A DNA stretch of 64,000 nt from contig PUQB01000005.1 of assembly GCA_003024785.1 (NCBI GenBank), positions 329,732 to 393,731 of the forward strand. The letters are read 5' to 3'. This DNA is from Selaginella tamariscina (Eukaryota > Streptophyta > Lycopodiopsida > Selaginellales > Selaginellaceae). The notes below the pieces were generated by a model. The model was not told the DNA's origin. It saw only the letters and a list, made by a program, of their open reading frames with translations, and ran no database searches. The position numbers were made by a program, and so were the translations under genes. This document shows, one piece after another, positions 49,145-62,324 of this stretch (positions within the stretch are counted from its first letter, which is position 1; the number at the start of each line of letters is the position of its first letter).

Positions 49145-50151
49145 GAGATGCCTCCGGGTTTAACATGGGGTAGGGAAAGTGTTAATAATCTTAACAAATC
49201 ATGTAAATATATGAAATGTTTGCTCTATTGTTTTCAAAATGTTTTAACACAACCCGTATACACAGACCTTTTTCTGGGGTATTGATACCAACCATATTCA
49301 TAGGGTGAAAGTTTGATTATTAGTTTTTTTCAATACAATAGAGGTATATGCATCCCCAAATGATGAAGTTTGTACAAAGTTGTATCTGAAAACATCCTCC
49401 TTTACAAATTACATCAGTGTAAAGGAAGTTGATGAATAAAAGTGACACAATATAACTTGGTTATGGGATTTAAATAAAATGTATTGCTATATGATGTAAT
49501 GCTTTATGCCACATCCTAGTAGGATTCAAGGAGCTCATTCTCCATCCATAGAATCACACACGCACGCACACAAGTAGTCGCATCATGACACACCTTGGGC
49601 CATTTTATATATCATTTTTGGGTCAGAAAATGCGACACCTTAAGCAGGTTCTTATTTACTTTTAGATTAGTCAAAGACGGTCAAATACTCATGTAAGACC
49701 TGTTCATTGCGGTCTTCCCTGGTCATCCATTTGTAGTGGGAGGATATTTACCTTATCTGAAATAGTACAATATTAAAAATGACCGGACCACTAGGGGGAC
49801 GATGTACTTACATATGTCAAAGGTTGTGACCTTATTATCAAAAAATGAATTATCTTAGGGGAAACAACGTAATGTTGTATGTATGTTTTTATTTCGTGTG
49901 AATTTGCTCGATGGATTTAAAATGCACGAGTGGATACATTTGTCTTTAAAATGTAGTTTTGGTACAGACAAGAATTGAGACGTCCAAGGGTCGAATCCGC
50001 TTGTCGTATCTCTAAATCGGCTCAAGATATTTCTAATCTCTAGTTTGAAAAATGAATTGCTTTGCCAGGCACGATGACATGTCCAAGGGTCGACTCCGCT
50101 CTTCGACGGTGACATTTTCCATTTCGCAGCAGTGATTTAGGGTTGTTGGCT
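49145..50151. other. Spacer and upstream region of the EDR2-like gene
   Basis: AT-rich from 49145 to about 49960, then a 27-bp imperfect direct repeat (49980-50007 and 50080-50106) and a telo-box TTTAGGGTT at 50136-50144, 8 bp before the EDR2-like start. Confidence 0.55.
50136..50144 (+). promoter_or_regulatory. Telo-box in the EDR2-like leader
   Basis: TTTAGGGTT immediately upstream of the ATG at 50152. Confidence 0.4.
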
Positions 50152-53100
50152 ATGGATGGCACTGCTCGGACAGAGGGCTGGCTCTATGTGATTAATCCCC
50201 ACAAGCTCCGGATTCGCTCCCTGCGCCAGCGCTACTTTGTTCTCGAGGGCCGCCAAGCTACTTGCTACAAATCCAAGCCTGATGGGGAGAAGGTGAGCAA
50301 TCTCTGCGGAATTGCTTAAATCTCATGAAATTCACATAAAGCTGAGAGTTTTGCTTGAAAACAGATGTCGCTCAAGAGAGGTGTTATACATCCATTTACG
50401 AAAGTTGTCGATAATGGAAGGGAGCACCTTCACGGACAGGTGTGTTTTGTGTTTCTATAAGTTGGCTTACTGTTCTTGTGTAGATTCTACATGCTTTCAC
50501 ATTATCGGATCCCAACAACGATCAAAACCAGATGAAGGTTTGTCGTACTTAAGAGATTTTTCTGAATTTCTTATGTAATTTTATGCTCAGCTGGCAGCTA
50601 AGAGTGCTGAGGAAGCTGCCAAGTGGATGGCTGCATTCAAAGAAGCCGCTATTGAGGTAGCTAATCTCATGTTTAGTTAATAAACATAGCTTCTCTTTAT
50701 TTTTCAGAGCCCACCCGACATACAACAGAATTGGTCGTTCCCCAAGAAAAAATCATATCTAAGGTAAGTCACACGCACACATTCTCTTTTATTTACGTGC
50801 TTTTCTTCTTTCTCTTTATCTACGCAGGATTCCCTTGCAAGGAAAAGGAAATGCAGACCCAGGTGATTGAAAAATGCATTCATTTAGTAACATGAAATCG
50901 AGTAGTGCGGAAGCACTCATTGAGGCTTGAGGGACCCAGTTAAACATTCAAAGGGAATGTAGTTGTCTTAACTATTTATATTCGATTACAGGATATCCTG
51001 ACTGGACCAACATTTGGACTTCAAAAAGCGGCCAAGCGGACGTCATTGCGGAGTCGCCATGGAAAATTCTTGGCTGTAAAAATGGTGTGTGTGTGTGTGA
51101 TATTCATACAGATATATATACATACATAAAATTATCATATAAATCATGCAAGGATTGAGACTGTTCCGGGAGTCGTCAAAGTCCAAGGGGAGGTTCAGAA
51201 GCAAGGTAATTTCAGCTAGCCTGTGCCTTGTGCTGCATCTTATTACAAAAATACACAGTTTGCAGATGACCATCCAGCTATTATGGCTGTAGGTGTTGTC
51301 AAAGCATCTTGTGAAGATGTTTTTGATGCGGTTATGGCCTTGGGGCCATCTCGTGCAGAGTGAGTGTTAACATTCCTGCTTTTACTATTCCGAACTCATC
51401 GTTAAACAATGGTTTATTGTAGTTGGGATTTCTGCTTCTACCGTGGAAGAACTGTTGATCACATAGACGGCCATACGGACATTGTACATAAGCAGCTCAG
51501 AAGAAACTGGCTGCCGGGGTTAGTAGACAAAATCATAACACATATATGCATGGCATGTGCGTGTGCGCGTGCATGCGTGTGTGTGTTCACTGATGAAACT
51601 AATTTATTCCTAGACATATGCGCTCTCGAGATTTGTTGATTCACAGATATTGGCGACGAGAATACGATGGTTCATACGGTACGCTTATATATAAAGCTTA
51701 AGTTAATCTATGCATGTTTATGTCCTTGATACATTGTGAACATGTACATGTATGTGTACGTATATTCACGTCTCTTTTGTAGTGATTTTGTACCGGTCAG
51801 TAACCCACAAGAACTGTCCTACACGTTCAGGAGTTGTCCGAGCCAATTTAAAAAGTGAGTTGAACTTTTGAATTTTGTTGTTTCAGCCCTCACTTAAATT
51901 TTGAAGTGCACATTGTCTAGGTGGTGGATTCGTGATATCGCCTTTATCGATGGAAGGGGAAAATCCTGCCCGCTCTCTAATCAGACACATGTTGGAGATT
52001 GATTGGAGAACATGGAAGTCGCATTTCAAGCCTTCTCGTGTTCAGAAGATTACGCTCCGTATGCTTGAAAGAATCGCAGGTGAGTTTTCTGTCTATGTGT
52101 ATATTGTTTAGTGTTAACTGAATCGTAATAAAGATAATTCAACGCATTTTGCTGCTATTAAATTCGGAATCTTAATTTGCTGTATTATCTTAATTGCTTG
52201 AGTCTACAATGTGAGTCTTAAATCTCATTATCTACTATTAAGTAAGTGAAACGGAATGATATGCATGAGTGATACAAGGTTAGAGTTTATTGTTGCTGTT
52301 CCCCCCGAATTATATATTATTTACGATATGCAGGTTTGAGGGAGCTGTACAAAACAAAACCACGAGAACCAAAGGTATCGGAAGAGGTTGCGGACGAGCA
52401 GGTTTCTCTCTCTCTCTCACGCACAGAAAAAACACACACAAGCATATACACACACACAGCGGTTTATTAAATTTAGCTAAGGAACATGCGCGCACATGCT
52501 GGAGCTAATTCGTTTATTAAATATAGGCTAAGGAAGAGAGAGGAGCTCTCGCACGGGAACCAGAGTTCAAGAGCTTTGATGAACATCAACAATCATTTCT
52601 TCAGCTGAGTGATACAGATGAGTTTTTTGATGCTCCTGATGATTCCGATTATGAGCAGCCTGACGAATTGCTACGCTCAGTTAGTGAGACCGAAGGAACT
52701 GAAGAATATGAACCCGAAAGCAAACCGGTAGGCACTCTCTGTTATATGCATGTGTGGTGAGAAACGTCCTCTCGCTCTCTATGTATACACATACATGTCG
52801 TTTTGTATGTTGCTAGCAGCATGTATGCCTCAACATTTGGAGCAACACGTAGTAACTAGATAGGATGTATTGTATATCTGGTGTTTCTCACATGTTTTAT
52901 GTACACAGGCTCTTAAATTTGCGACTACAGCCAGTATAGTGAAACGCCTACAGAATCTCGCATCTACAAGTGAGTGTCCCATACGTTCCATACGTGGCTA
53001 TTTTCATAAAAAATTTCACTAACTAGTTTATTTTCATACCATCTTTATCCATGTTTTATTCGTGTGTTGAAGTTTATACTCTTTGTTTACAGTTATCATA

Positions 53101-53577
53101 CTTACCAGCTGCATGGTCCATTCACCTATGCATGTTCCATTCACCTATATGCGTATACATATACGCACGTAGACAGACACCCCCACGGGCAAACGCGCGC
53201 GCGCGCGCGTACGTGCTGAGAGAGAGAGAGATTACATTGAGCTTATTATGATATGCCAATACGACACGCTTTCAGTCGTTCAGAAAATTTATGAAAACTG
53301 TTTTATGTAATAGAGAAAAGTCAAGGACAGGCAGAACAGTCATCAACAGACGCAGCATTGCTAGACAGAGAAGGCACACTATCAAAAGGCACGTCTTATT
53401 GTTGCTGGAGTACCGCAGATCCAACGACGTTCCTCATTCGTGGGAAGAACTACTTAAGAGATCATCGGAAGGTCAAGGCAAAGGAGACTCTAATGCAGCT
53501 CGTTGCTGTCGATTGGTATACTTCGAATCAACGTGAAGACCATGTTGCTGCACACGAAAACACCTTCATGCAGGAAT

Positions 53578-53646
<69 letters not shown>

Positions 53647-54836
53647 GTCTCTGTCTCTGTCTCTCTGTCTCTGTCTCTGTCTCTGTCTCTCTCTGTCTCT
53701 CTCTCCACAGGCACGCACACATACACCTGAATCTGATGTTGTGTTACTTAATTACAGAAGCCAAAAGTTCGCAAGCTTGGAAGATCATTTTTCTTCATTA
53801 TAAACCTCCAGGTATGCAGGGTAAAGCGTTACTGAAAAATTCATAGCTGGTGTGCGTGTGCGTGTGCGTGTGCGTGTGCGTGTGCGTGTAGTCTGTGTGT
53901 GCTTACAGAGTACATAATAGTCTCGTGTATGCACACTCTTATTTGCAATTAACTCAGAAGTAATCATCAGGTTCCAGGCTCTACAACTTACTCTTTGGCT
54001 TTCTACTACATGCTGAAAGAGTCTCTAGATCGATTTCCTCTACTCGAAAAATTTGTCAATGGTACTGACAGGTTTCGGAGCTCGACTTTCAAATTAATTC
54101 CTCATGTGGCCGAGGTAAGTTAAATAATGATGGCTTATTATCTCGACCTAATTGTTTGTATACAGGGTTCCTGGATTGTGAAGCAGAGTGTCGGGAAAAC
54201 TGCCTGCCTCATTGGAGAGGCTCTTGACATCAATTACTTTCACGGAAAGAACTACTTGGAGGTACACATAGTTATAGCTTTATACAGAGGTACACACACA
54301 CAATGTTTATTCCGAAAGTATGAACACATTATATATATACTTATGGTATTTATAGGTACGTACTTCTTTTACTATTATTGTATTGGCACTGTATAGATTC
54401 TGGATATAAACTATTTGTGTACTAACGCATATATGCCGTATATTGATAACATTCCACTTATAGAAGCCCACTATATATTAAGGAAAAAGAGTCAAGTTTC
54501 TTCAAAACACAAATGCGTATTATTTCATGTATACATAGTATTATTATTATTATTATCAGTATGTCTTATGGCAGTTGGACGTAGACGTTGGATCGTCTTC
54601 CGTTGCACGTGGTGTGGTTGGATTGGTTTTTGGATACATGACCAAACTTGTGGTGGATATGGCATTTCTAATACAGGTAAACTTGAATACTTTGATGTTT
54701 ATTATATAGACATTTTATAAGTCTACTTATATAAATATTTTTGAAGGCTGATACGGAGGAGGAGCTCCCGGAGATGCTACTGGGAACGTGCCGAGTTTCT
54801 TCTCTTGATATCTCCAAAGCTTTGCAACTTACTTAA
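50152..54836 (+). CDS. EDR2: EDR2-like PH-START-DUF1336 lipid-binding protein
   Basis: About 22 exons. The start MDGTARTEGWLYVINPHKLR opens a PH domain (RQRYFVLEGRQATCYKSKP, AEEAAKWMAAFKEA). A START lipid-transfer domain follows (SPWKILGCKNG, DDHPAIMAVGVVKASCEDVF, DWDFCFYRGRTVDHIDGHTD, LLIHRYWRREYDGSYVILYR, SGGFVISPL). After an acidic linker comes DUF1336 (CWSTADPTTFLIRGKNYL, LVAVDWYTSNQREDHVA, FFFIINLQVPGSTTYSLAFY, GSWIVKQSVGKTACLIGEAL, SSSVARGVVGLVFGYMTKLV, ELPEMLLGTCRVSSLDIS). Arabidopsis EDR2 limits salicylate-dependent cell death at membranes by binding phosphoinositide and sterol-like ligands. Frame is intact. The junction around the CT microsatellite (53579-53706) is unclear: exon 17 lacks an obvious donor before it. 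Confidence 0.92.
53579..53706. repeat. (CT)n/(CTGTCT)n microsatellite in an EDR2 intron
   Basis: About 62 bp of pure CT, then 64 bp mixing CT and CTGTCT, close to the splice acceptor CTCCACAG. Confidence 0.9.
53851..53890. repeat. (GTGTGC)n hexanucleotide repeat
   Basis: About six copies of GTGTGC in the following intron of the EDR2-like gene. Confidence 0.85.
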
Positions 54837-56346
54837 CCGGTATGGATTTTTTTTATAATAATAATACAAGCCTTGCAACTGTAGTGCTGCGAATGTGTGT
54901 GTGGACTTGACTTCTAGAGAACCTTCTAAAATAGAAGTCAAATGTCGTATAATGATATCATTAGCTAAGAATATTCTCCACCATGGCGCGTATGTATCAT
55001 GGGCAGTAAATTATTGTGATATATACTAGAGTACACACTCTCCTTCAAAATTTCTTATACCATCCCAAGACAGTACAATGATAACCTTGTAATATATGGA
55101 TTAGATTTACATATTTGTCAGCATTTGACGTTGTCAAACTGATAATAACTCAATGAAATCATGAATAATAAATGTCGCTACCATAACAATGATATGTACT
55201 CATTTGGCTATTCCCCAACCCCACCAACTTGGATTTGTATGGATGGATCATAATCGCACAGCACACGACAGCATTGTGTGTGTTGGTGAATTATTCATGT
55301 ATATCAACTCCAATCCACACGCACACGCACACGCACGTATCGAGATTTGTGAAAATGCCAAAATGGGGGGTACACATGTAGGCTTTGATTGCAGCACCTA
55401 TGAGGACTCGTGTTCATAGCTTGTATATGCATGCGAATTAATAATTTGAACACCATGTGTGTGTGCACATGTGCTTGTCAAAGAGCTCTCATGGTGCTGA
55501 TTTCAGTACACACTTTGTTCTACACATGTATGCCGTGGTTGCTGAACGTTCAAAGGTAAATTAGTAAATAAATATGACGCAAGACACGTGACAAAGCATA
55601 AACGTGATAACGTGATAGAATTTGGTGCCTTCACTGGGTGCACAATGTTTTGATTATATATAATAAACATCGTGTCTTAGCCATTAAGTTACACATAATG
55701 TCAACGTGTCATTGCTTATACTTCCACAAAAGACTAGATTGCTGACGACGTAGGAATGTGTGTTGAAGCAAAAGCAAGGCCACACACAACGCAACATGGA
55801 AGAGTTCCTCCCCGTTGTGCGTGGGTACCACCACTTTGTACATTCCCCAGATACCTAGGAATATTCCGCTCTCAGAGAGAGCCAACACCTCAGATTCGAC
55901 TGGCGCCCAGCCTGTCATTTTTCGAAGAAGCCCGCCCCTGTTTTGGGACAGCCCTAAACTGGCGGGGCTGTCCTTAAAAACATGCTTAAACAATGCGGTC
56001 GGTTCTAGGGTTTATGATTTTTTGGGCCGTGTGTAGCCGGGAGGGCGGGCGCCTCAGAGCGCACCGCCATAGCTAGTCCGCACAAGAAGAACACGCAACA
56101 CTCGCCTTCTCGTTCCAGATTTCGAGCGGCCCGCCCTCCCTACATTCTTTCGAGGTCAGCCGCGCAGATCTCTTATTTTCTTCTTCTTCTTCTTCTTGTT
56201 TTCTTTTTTTTTTTTTTTTTGCGTTTTCCCCTCAAATCTCTGGTTTTATGTTTCTTTTCTTCATTTATGTTAGAAATTAGCCTCTAGATCTGATCAAGCA
56301 GCATTTTCAAAGATCGATCTTCAAGAACATAGTGAACTTTACTGTG
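54837..56346. other. Spacer and long leader of the DUF1685 gene
   Basis: AT-rich to 55700. At 55740-55990 a GC-richer island with overlapping ORFs on both strands and a 9-bp hairpin (55946-55973); origin unknown. A telo-box lies at 56005-56014 and a TTC/T-rich pyrimidine tract at 56170-56220 in the presumed 5' leader. Confidence 0.5.
56005..56014 (+). promoter_or_regulatory. Telo-box upstream of the DUF1685 gene
   Basis: CTAGGGTTTA about 330 bp upstream of the start codon, near the likely transcription start. Confidence 0.35.
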
Positions 56347-57585
56347 ATGACCGAAGCCACTGAAGAACAAGTACCAGGGGAAGCATCCCACAATCAGGAG
56401 CTTAACGATATCAGCAACCTCGTCTCGGATGAGCTTTACATCTCCTCGGAACCCTCTAAGCCAATCGATCCATGTCCCAAACCCTTCTCCGCCTTTGGCT
56501 CATATCGTCAGCGCCACGGAGATGCAGAAAACAACATCAAGGTGTCATCTGAAGCTCCTGCCAAGCTCTTCTCTCAACAGGTATGCACGCATTTCTCATT
56601 ATTATACAAAAACATGGATTTGTTTTCAGGAAAACAGCGGAGAAGAAGCAAACAAGAGTGTTCCGGTGAATATACCAAGATCGGGGAGGAGGAAAGGATT
56701 GAGACCAAGAAACTGGTCGCGGGAAGCAGAGAGGGAGGAAGCATGGGAGAGGAAGAAGGACCAGCACTTGCTGGAGGAGCTCAAGCAGATGGAGGAGAAT
56801 CGCAAGGCACGGGCCGTCGGGAGAAGCGTGTCGGATTGTGGAGAGAGAAGTCTTTCTCGGCTTGACAGTGGGAGGTCTAGGCTTCGTACGAGGAGTTTGA
56901 CGGACGAAGACTTGGATGAGCTCCGTGGTAGTATCGATCTGGGCTTCGGGTTCAGTAACCAGGCGGATCCTGCACTTTGGAATACGCTCCCTGCTCTCGA
57001 GTTGTGCTACGCCATCAATCAGCAGTACCAGAACAAGGGTGCTTCGCCTGTTTCCACTGTGGAGGACGATGCAACTCCCAGCGAAGGCAGCCCCATGGAT
57101 TCCCCGTCTTGGGCCATTTCAAGTCCTGGTAGGTTGTCGTCTTGGCTTTCATTGTTACTTGTGTGTTTCTGAGTCAAGTCCTGGTAGGTGGTTGTCATAT
57201 TGAACTGATCTTGTTGTCTTGTTTGACATATCAATGTGATGTTAGGTGTTGGAAGTTTAGTCTATTATCGTATGTGTTTCTTAAGTTAATAGTAAGTTTT
57301 TTCTGTATTTTAGTTTGATAATTCATTTGTTTGCAAGTAGGTGAATTTGGTTCTTTGTCATTTGAATATATTTTTTCGTTCTATATATGTTGCATTGAGC
57401 TTGTAGAAGTTTATAAACTTTAGCACGATGATAATGTCTGTGAAATTTAGTTTGTGTCTTATTAACGTATTAATTGTGGCTATTATGTAGGTGACCATCC
57501 ACAGCAAGTGAAGACAAGGCTGAGGCACTGGGCACAGGCAGTTGCATGCACAATTCGGCAGAATTACCATCAGGAATTCTACTGA
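56347..57585 (+). CDS. DUF1685 plant protein
   Basis: Three exons (56347-56580, 56630-57128, 57491-57585) total 828 nt, 275 residues, in one frame. The DUF1685 core is clear: RTRSLTDEDLDELRGSIDLG, FGFSNQADPALWNTLPALEL, CYAINQQYQ, then a Ser/Pro stretch ending SPSWAISSPG and the C-terminal QQVKTRLRHWAQAVACTIRQ. The middle (REAEREEAWERKKDQHLLEE) is charged and probably coiled-coil. The family is plant-specific and has no established biochemical role. The ATG at 56347 is chosen because the reading frame is open and sensible from there. Exon 3 is short, encoding only the conserved end. Confidence 0.9.
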
Positions 57586-59183
57586 CTGAGCAGTACTCGA
57601 TAGACAACAACAGCAATTTCATGTGGGTGGGAATAAGGTAGATAGATACATTTGCTTTAATATATAATTTATATATCGAACGAGGGAATGGTGGTTTATA
57701 AATATTCTGTGACGTGGTTTTTGCGCGACTAGAGTTTGTCTTAATCTCTCTACTAACAAAATGTTAAGCGGCTTAGTGTTTATTTCCAAATTATTGATGC
57801 GGTATACATATGCGTCAGTTCTTCATAATAATGTATGTGGTTTGATGCTCTTTGTATGCTGTGAACTTATATTCTGTTGCGTTTGTCGTTGTACAATGAA
57901 GTCGAGGTTCTATATTGTTTTATATTCATAAACAACATAGAGGGTCATTTTGATATGTATTTTGATGTGTATATATGGGGTGTGTATATTCAAAAGAGAT
58001 TTTGGAAGGTTTGCATGAAGTGGCAAGGAGTGGTTATGAGAAATGAAGGGAGTTAAATGCGGCGCGTTTGGTAGACCGGAAGGCCACGTTGATGTTGGTT
58101 GAATTGGTGGCTGTACGACAGTAAGTAATTAAGATAATCCAAACAAAGAAATCAATGGTCTTGTAGTGTCATTTGCTCGTTGGAATTGGAATCAACCGGA
58201 CATAGCAATTAAAACTCATGTAATATGTGTATTGTTTTGACTGCTGCCAATAAAGAGCGACTATATTAATCTCTTGTGCTGTTTAAAAGACCGACACTTA
58301 CATTTTAAAATTTCCGTAAGACACAAGAGGCTTATTTACTGGGATATTTAGAGAGAGAAACTCCTTGTACTATATATTAATAAATAATGAGCATTCATGG
58401 GAATGTTTGTATGTGTACCATAATTTGTTATGCATGTGTTGTATACCCACGATGGACTGTTATGAGGTGCATTACAAAACTTCACCAAAGTACAATATTA
58501 AATGAGTTGTATATGTAGTAATTATTTTAAATGACTAATTTATAACTCAAAAGAATAAAATGGATAGCTTAACATGAAGGTTTAACTTAAACATCTTTTG
58601 TTATATGAACGTTCTTAACATGTATCTGTTCAAAGAGCTACACGCACACGCAATATCAACAAAAGCAGTACCAGCATACACTCGCAGTTCGCATTTGGAG
58701 GGTTAGGCAAGCAAGTATGGTCCTTGAATGAAGAATACCTTTCATGAATGCTATGAGGCCAAAAGAATCTCAGGAAAAGTACTCTTTATGACATACATGG
58801 GTGAATATGTGTGTGTGTACATGGTAATCTCTAATATCCATTTCATCTAGTTATTCATATTTAATACATATATATACTAATATCAATCTACAGGAAGCAA
58901 AGGCCTCTCAAAGTCAGCTAATATTTGTTATGTTGTGTGTGTTCGTTGATACCTCTGGTACTACAGGACGTGTATATATCGTAACATGCCAAGTAGCCTA
59001 CTCGGTTTCAAAATAATATATGTTTTGTATCACCTATAAGCATATTGATACACTACTAAACCTCACAATTGCAAATGTGTTATATGTTATCATTCTAAAC
59101 AAAACCTTCATTACGTCAAAACTTCACCACATATTTAACAAGGACCACCATAACTCGGACAACATTAAACTACGCAAGCCAAG
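57586..59183. other. Spacer between convergent DUF1685 and membrane-protein genes
   Basis: AT-rich 3' flanks of two convergent genes; no coding signal seen. Confidence 0.5.
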
Positions 59184-60770
59184 CTAATAACCAAACCAGC
59201 TGCCTAACCACGACACACAGGGCACCCACAAGACCGAGGAAAACTTAGCAAAGTAAGGAAAGGCTGGAAAGGCTAAAGTCCCAAGCATGAACCAGTTAAA
59301 GCTCAAAAGGGCAACCGCATCAAACCCAAACTTGGACTGTAGCTTGGAGAAGAACTGAAACACATTAGACAGGGACATACCCACTACCATGAAAAGGGCA
59401 ACGACTAAGGGCATGCAAGGGTCTTCAGCTTCATAAGCTATAAAGCCAACTAGTAAAGAGAGAACTGCTGAGAATATACTTGATGCTAAAGCTACTCCCC
59501 TTCCCTCCATTATCATGGTGTCGTCTAAAGCCATGACTTCTTTGCCGTTGTCTGTGACTTGCTGTGGCTCGCTCTTGTTTACCAAGTATCCGTCCCCAGC
59601 TGTTAATCTTGCTTTTCGCTCTTCTTCTAGCTGCCTCAGCTTTCCGTTCTGCAATTCCAGCTCCTGTACCTGTTGTGAGAGAGAGAATGTTAAGTTCAGC
59701 ACCTAATCATACAAATGATGTTACAATTCATGTGTCTCTCTAACAGAGGCAGAGATGACTCAGACAGACACGAATGCTATATACCATGCTCGTGTGTGTG
59801 TGTGTGTTACCCGAGCTTTGAGCAACTTGAGACGGTCAATGGACTTTTCCCACTCGCCAACAGCTTGATCAAGTGACTCTTTAATCCGCTTACGGTCTCT
59901 TATGGTAACCTCAAGTTTCCTCTCCAACTCCCCTTTCTTCTCACTTAATTCCTCGTAGTGTATCTGCACCTCTTGCAACTGGGCCTCAAGCTATAAAACA
60001 GACAATATTCATATATATAATATGAACCTTTGCTAAACTAATTTATTAATCTAGTAAATAAGTTCATACATATTATGTTGGCATAAATATGAGCGAGCCT
60101 CCTAGCCTATATGTAACATGTGTGCTAAACATATTGAGAGTGTTCTAAGAAGAGTTATCAAATGCCAACCCTATGTGTTATGTATGCATGACCGGAAGAT
60201 GTAAGCCTATGTTTTGACAAACATTTAAACCATAACGATTGAACATATCATATGTTATGTGTATATTTGTCACATTTCATACACATTTTCAACGTATTCT
60301 CTTGGACAAATGAGATCTTAACGCATAACATAGATATGCATACGTGTGTATTACAAAAGACAGGCTAAAGTCAAACGCTTTTTTTTTATTCTTTAATATA
60401 TCCTGTACACATTTCAACGTACAACATAGACAAATGTATTTGTATTATTAAATGAAATTATGCATTATCAGACTTGAGCACATTTAATAGAAACAGAATC
60501 AATATCATGTATCTTAGTTACCAAAATTACGAGGGATTGTGCATATAGTTGCAATAAACCAAGATTAATGTAGGTTTAATAAATTACCAATTTTTGTCTT
60601 CGCACAGCGCTGAGGATTCGAAACGGGGAGCTGAGAATCCGGAACACAAGAGTGAGGAATATACTCCAAGCAGTGAAATAGAGATGTAAAGAGAACCAGA
60701 AAATCTTTCGCCATGGCCGGGTTGTATTATCAATGAAGGAGACTAGTAAACTGAATAGCAAACTGATCAT
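59184..60770 (-). CDS. Coiled-coil multi-pass membrane protein of unknown function
   Basis: Three exons (60588-60770, 59811-59990, 59184-59669), all phase 0, give 282 residues. Residues 1-61 hold two hydrophobic segments (MISLLFSLLVSFI; LYFTAWSIFLTLVFRIL). Residues about 62-140 are a strong coiled coil (LEAQLQEVQIHYEELSEKKG, KLLKAR, then VQELELQNGKLRQLEEERKA). The C-terminal half has about four membrane segments (ALASSIFSAVLSLLVGFIAY, MPLVVALFMVVGMSLSNVFQ, AVALLSFNWFMLGTLAFPAF, LWVPCVSWLGSWFGY). The layout suggests an ER or Golgi membrane protein with a cytosolic coiled coil for partner binding; that is inference. I cannot name the family with confidence. Confidence 0.75.
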
Positions 60771-62324
60771 TTTTTTTAATATCTACAAATTAAAAATATC
60801 TTATTTTCTTCTATTTTCTAATTTTTGAACTAATTGAAAACCTGCAGATTCATATGCAACAAGGGGACTGCTGCTAGAAAGAAATAAGCAATTGGAATAT
60901 TCTTCTCAGTCCTGGCGTACACTTGTCATCCAGATATCAGGCCACCTTCTCTGGTATCTTTGTGGAATCTTCTATATTTAATGACCTTCATAGCTTTTTT
61001 ATTTTAAATATCTTAATCTAGTAACTTTATAATGAATTAGTTCATATTGATCTTAACTTTATATATTTATATTTATGCTTATAAATTATTTCATTATTTA
61101 AAGTCAATCTTTAGGGGCACCACCTTGTGATACTTTGCAATACACACATGAAGTGCATGTTAAAGAGTGGGGATATGTTTTAAATAATTACTAGTAATTA
61201 ATATTGTATTCATGCATAAACATATAAATATATTTTTATTTGAATTTATATTATAATATTCATATATATTAAAAAAAACACAGTAAAAATTTGTAGATTT
61301 TATATCTTCAAATGTAAAACTCACCTTGGTAATTTATAATTTATTTAACTTATTATTTTGTTTTGCCCTAATCTATACTTATTTGTTAGTCATCTCTATT
61401 TATTTATTCAATCTTAATATATATATATTAAGCTAGATCGTCAAAGAGTTTCAGTTATTATATAGAAATTTCTTAAGAATATACAAATAATTTTCTTCAA
61501 ACCTTATTAAAATATTAATCTAATTTGATGTAAAGTATTTTAGAATACGGAAAAGTGAATTTTAAAGATTATATAGATATGTATAATTCATAATTCATTT
61601 GTATATAGAATGGTCACAACACAACATTCAAAACATATGGAGTTTGCTCATCTGACTAGGCTCTATATATATGCCCTTATATAATCTGGACTTAGTTTCA
61701 ATTTATTACTTTAATTTTTCTTATTTATTTACATTTTGTTCCTAGTTTAACCTAATTTCAACCTCTATATTTTTTATTTTGAATGTAAAATGTATTTATA
61801 ACATAAATTATATAATATACAAAAATTAAGTGTGTATATATATATATAATTTAAAATTGTCATTAATGCATTGATAAATTTGTTGTTGATGGATTCACTA
61901 CGTTAAAACTCCAACACCAATATAATTAAGAATATCTCTTTTTATCCAGCCCCCTTTGTGATGTGGAATAATAGATATACGGTTGCAACATATTAGTTAC
62001 TGTAAATTTTATCTATTTATGTATTGCATCTTAATATATATATATAATATCCATATACTAATGCCTTTTCATGAGCATCTTTCATGAATTCCATGTTGCT
62101 TATAATATTTTTGTTGCTTGTTTTTGTTTGGTACTATTGACTTAACATATTTAGAAACGTTATGAACTTAATCCATGAATAATGCAATTATAGGGAAGTT
62201 TTTCCTTTAATTTAAAACCTTGACTCAAACAATATTATATGAGTTCTAACTATATAATAGTTTATTCTAATTTATAGGGACTAATTCAAAAATTAATTTT
62301 GACTAATTGTACTTTTTTATAGAC
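60771..62324. other. AT-rich spacer
   Basis: Very AT-rich with no supported gene; may include further decayed parts of the neighbouring gypsy relic, which I could not align here. Confidence 0.45.

Noticed and set aside
49980..50106. Possible tRNA or SINE B-box (GGGTCGAATCC)
   Set aside because: One mismatch to the B-box, no convincing A-box at the right distance and no cloverleaf stems.
53358..53846. ORF with a long Ser-Leu run, and antisense Arg-Glu ORF
   Set aside because: Reads through an intronic CT repeat; only its first part is the true EDR2 exon.
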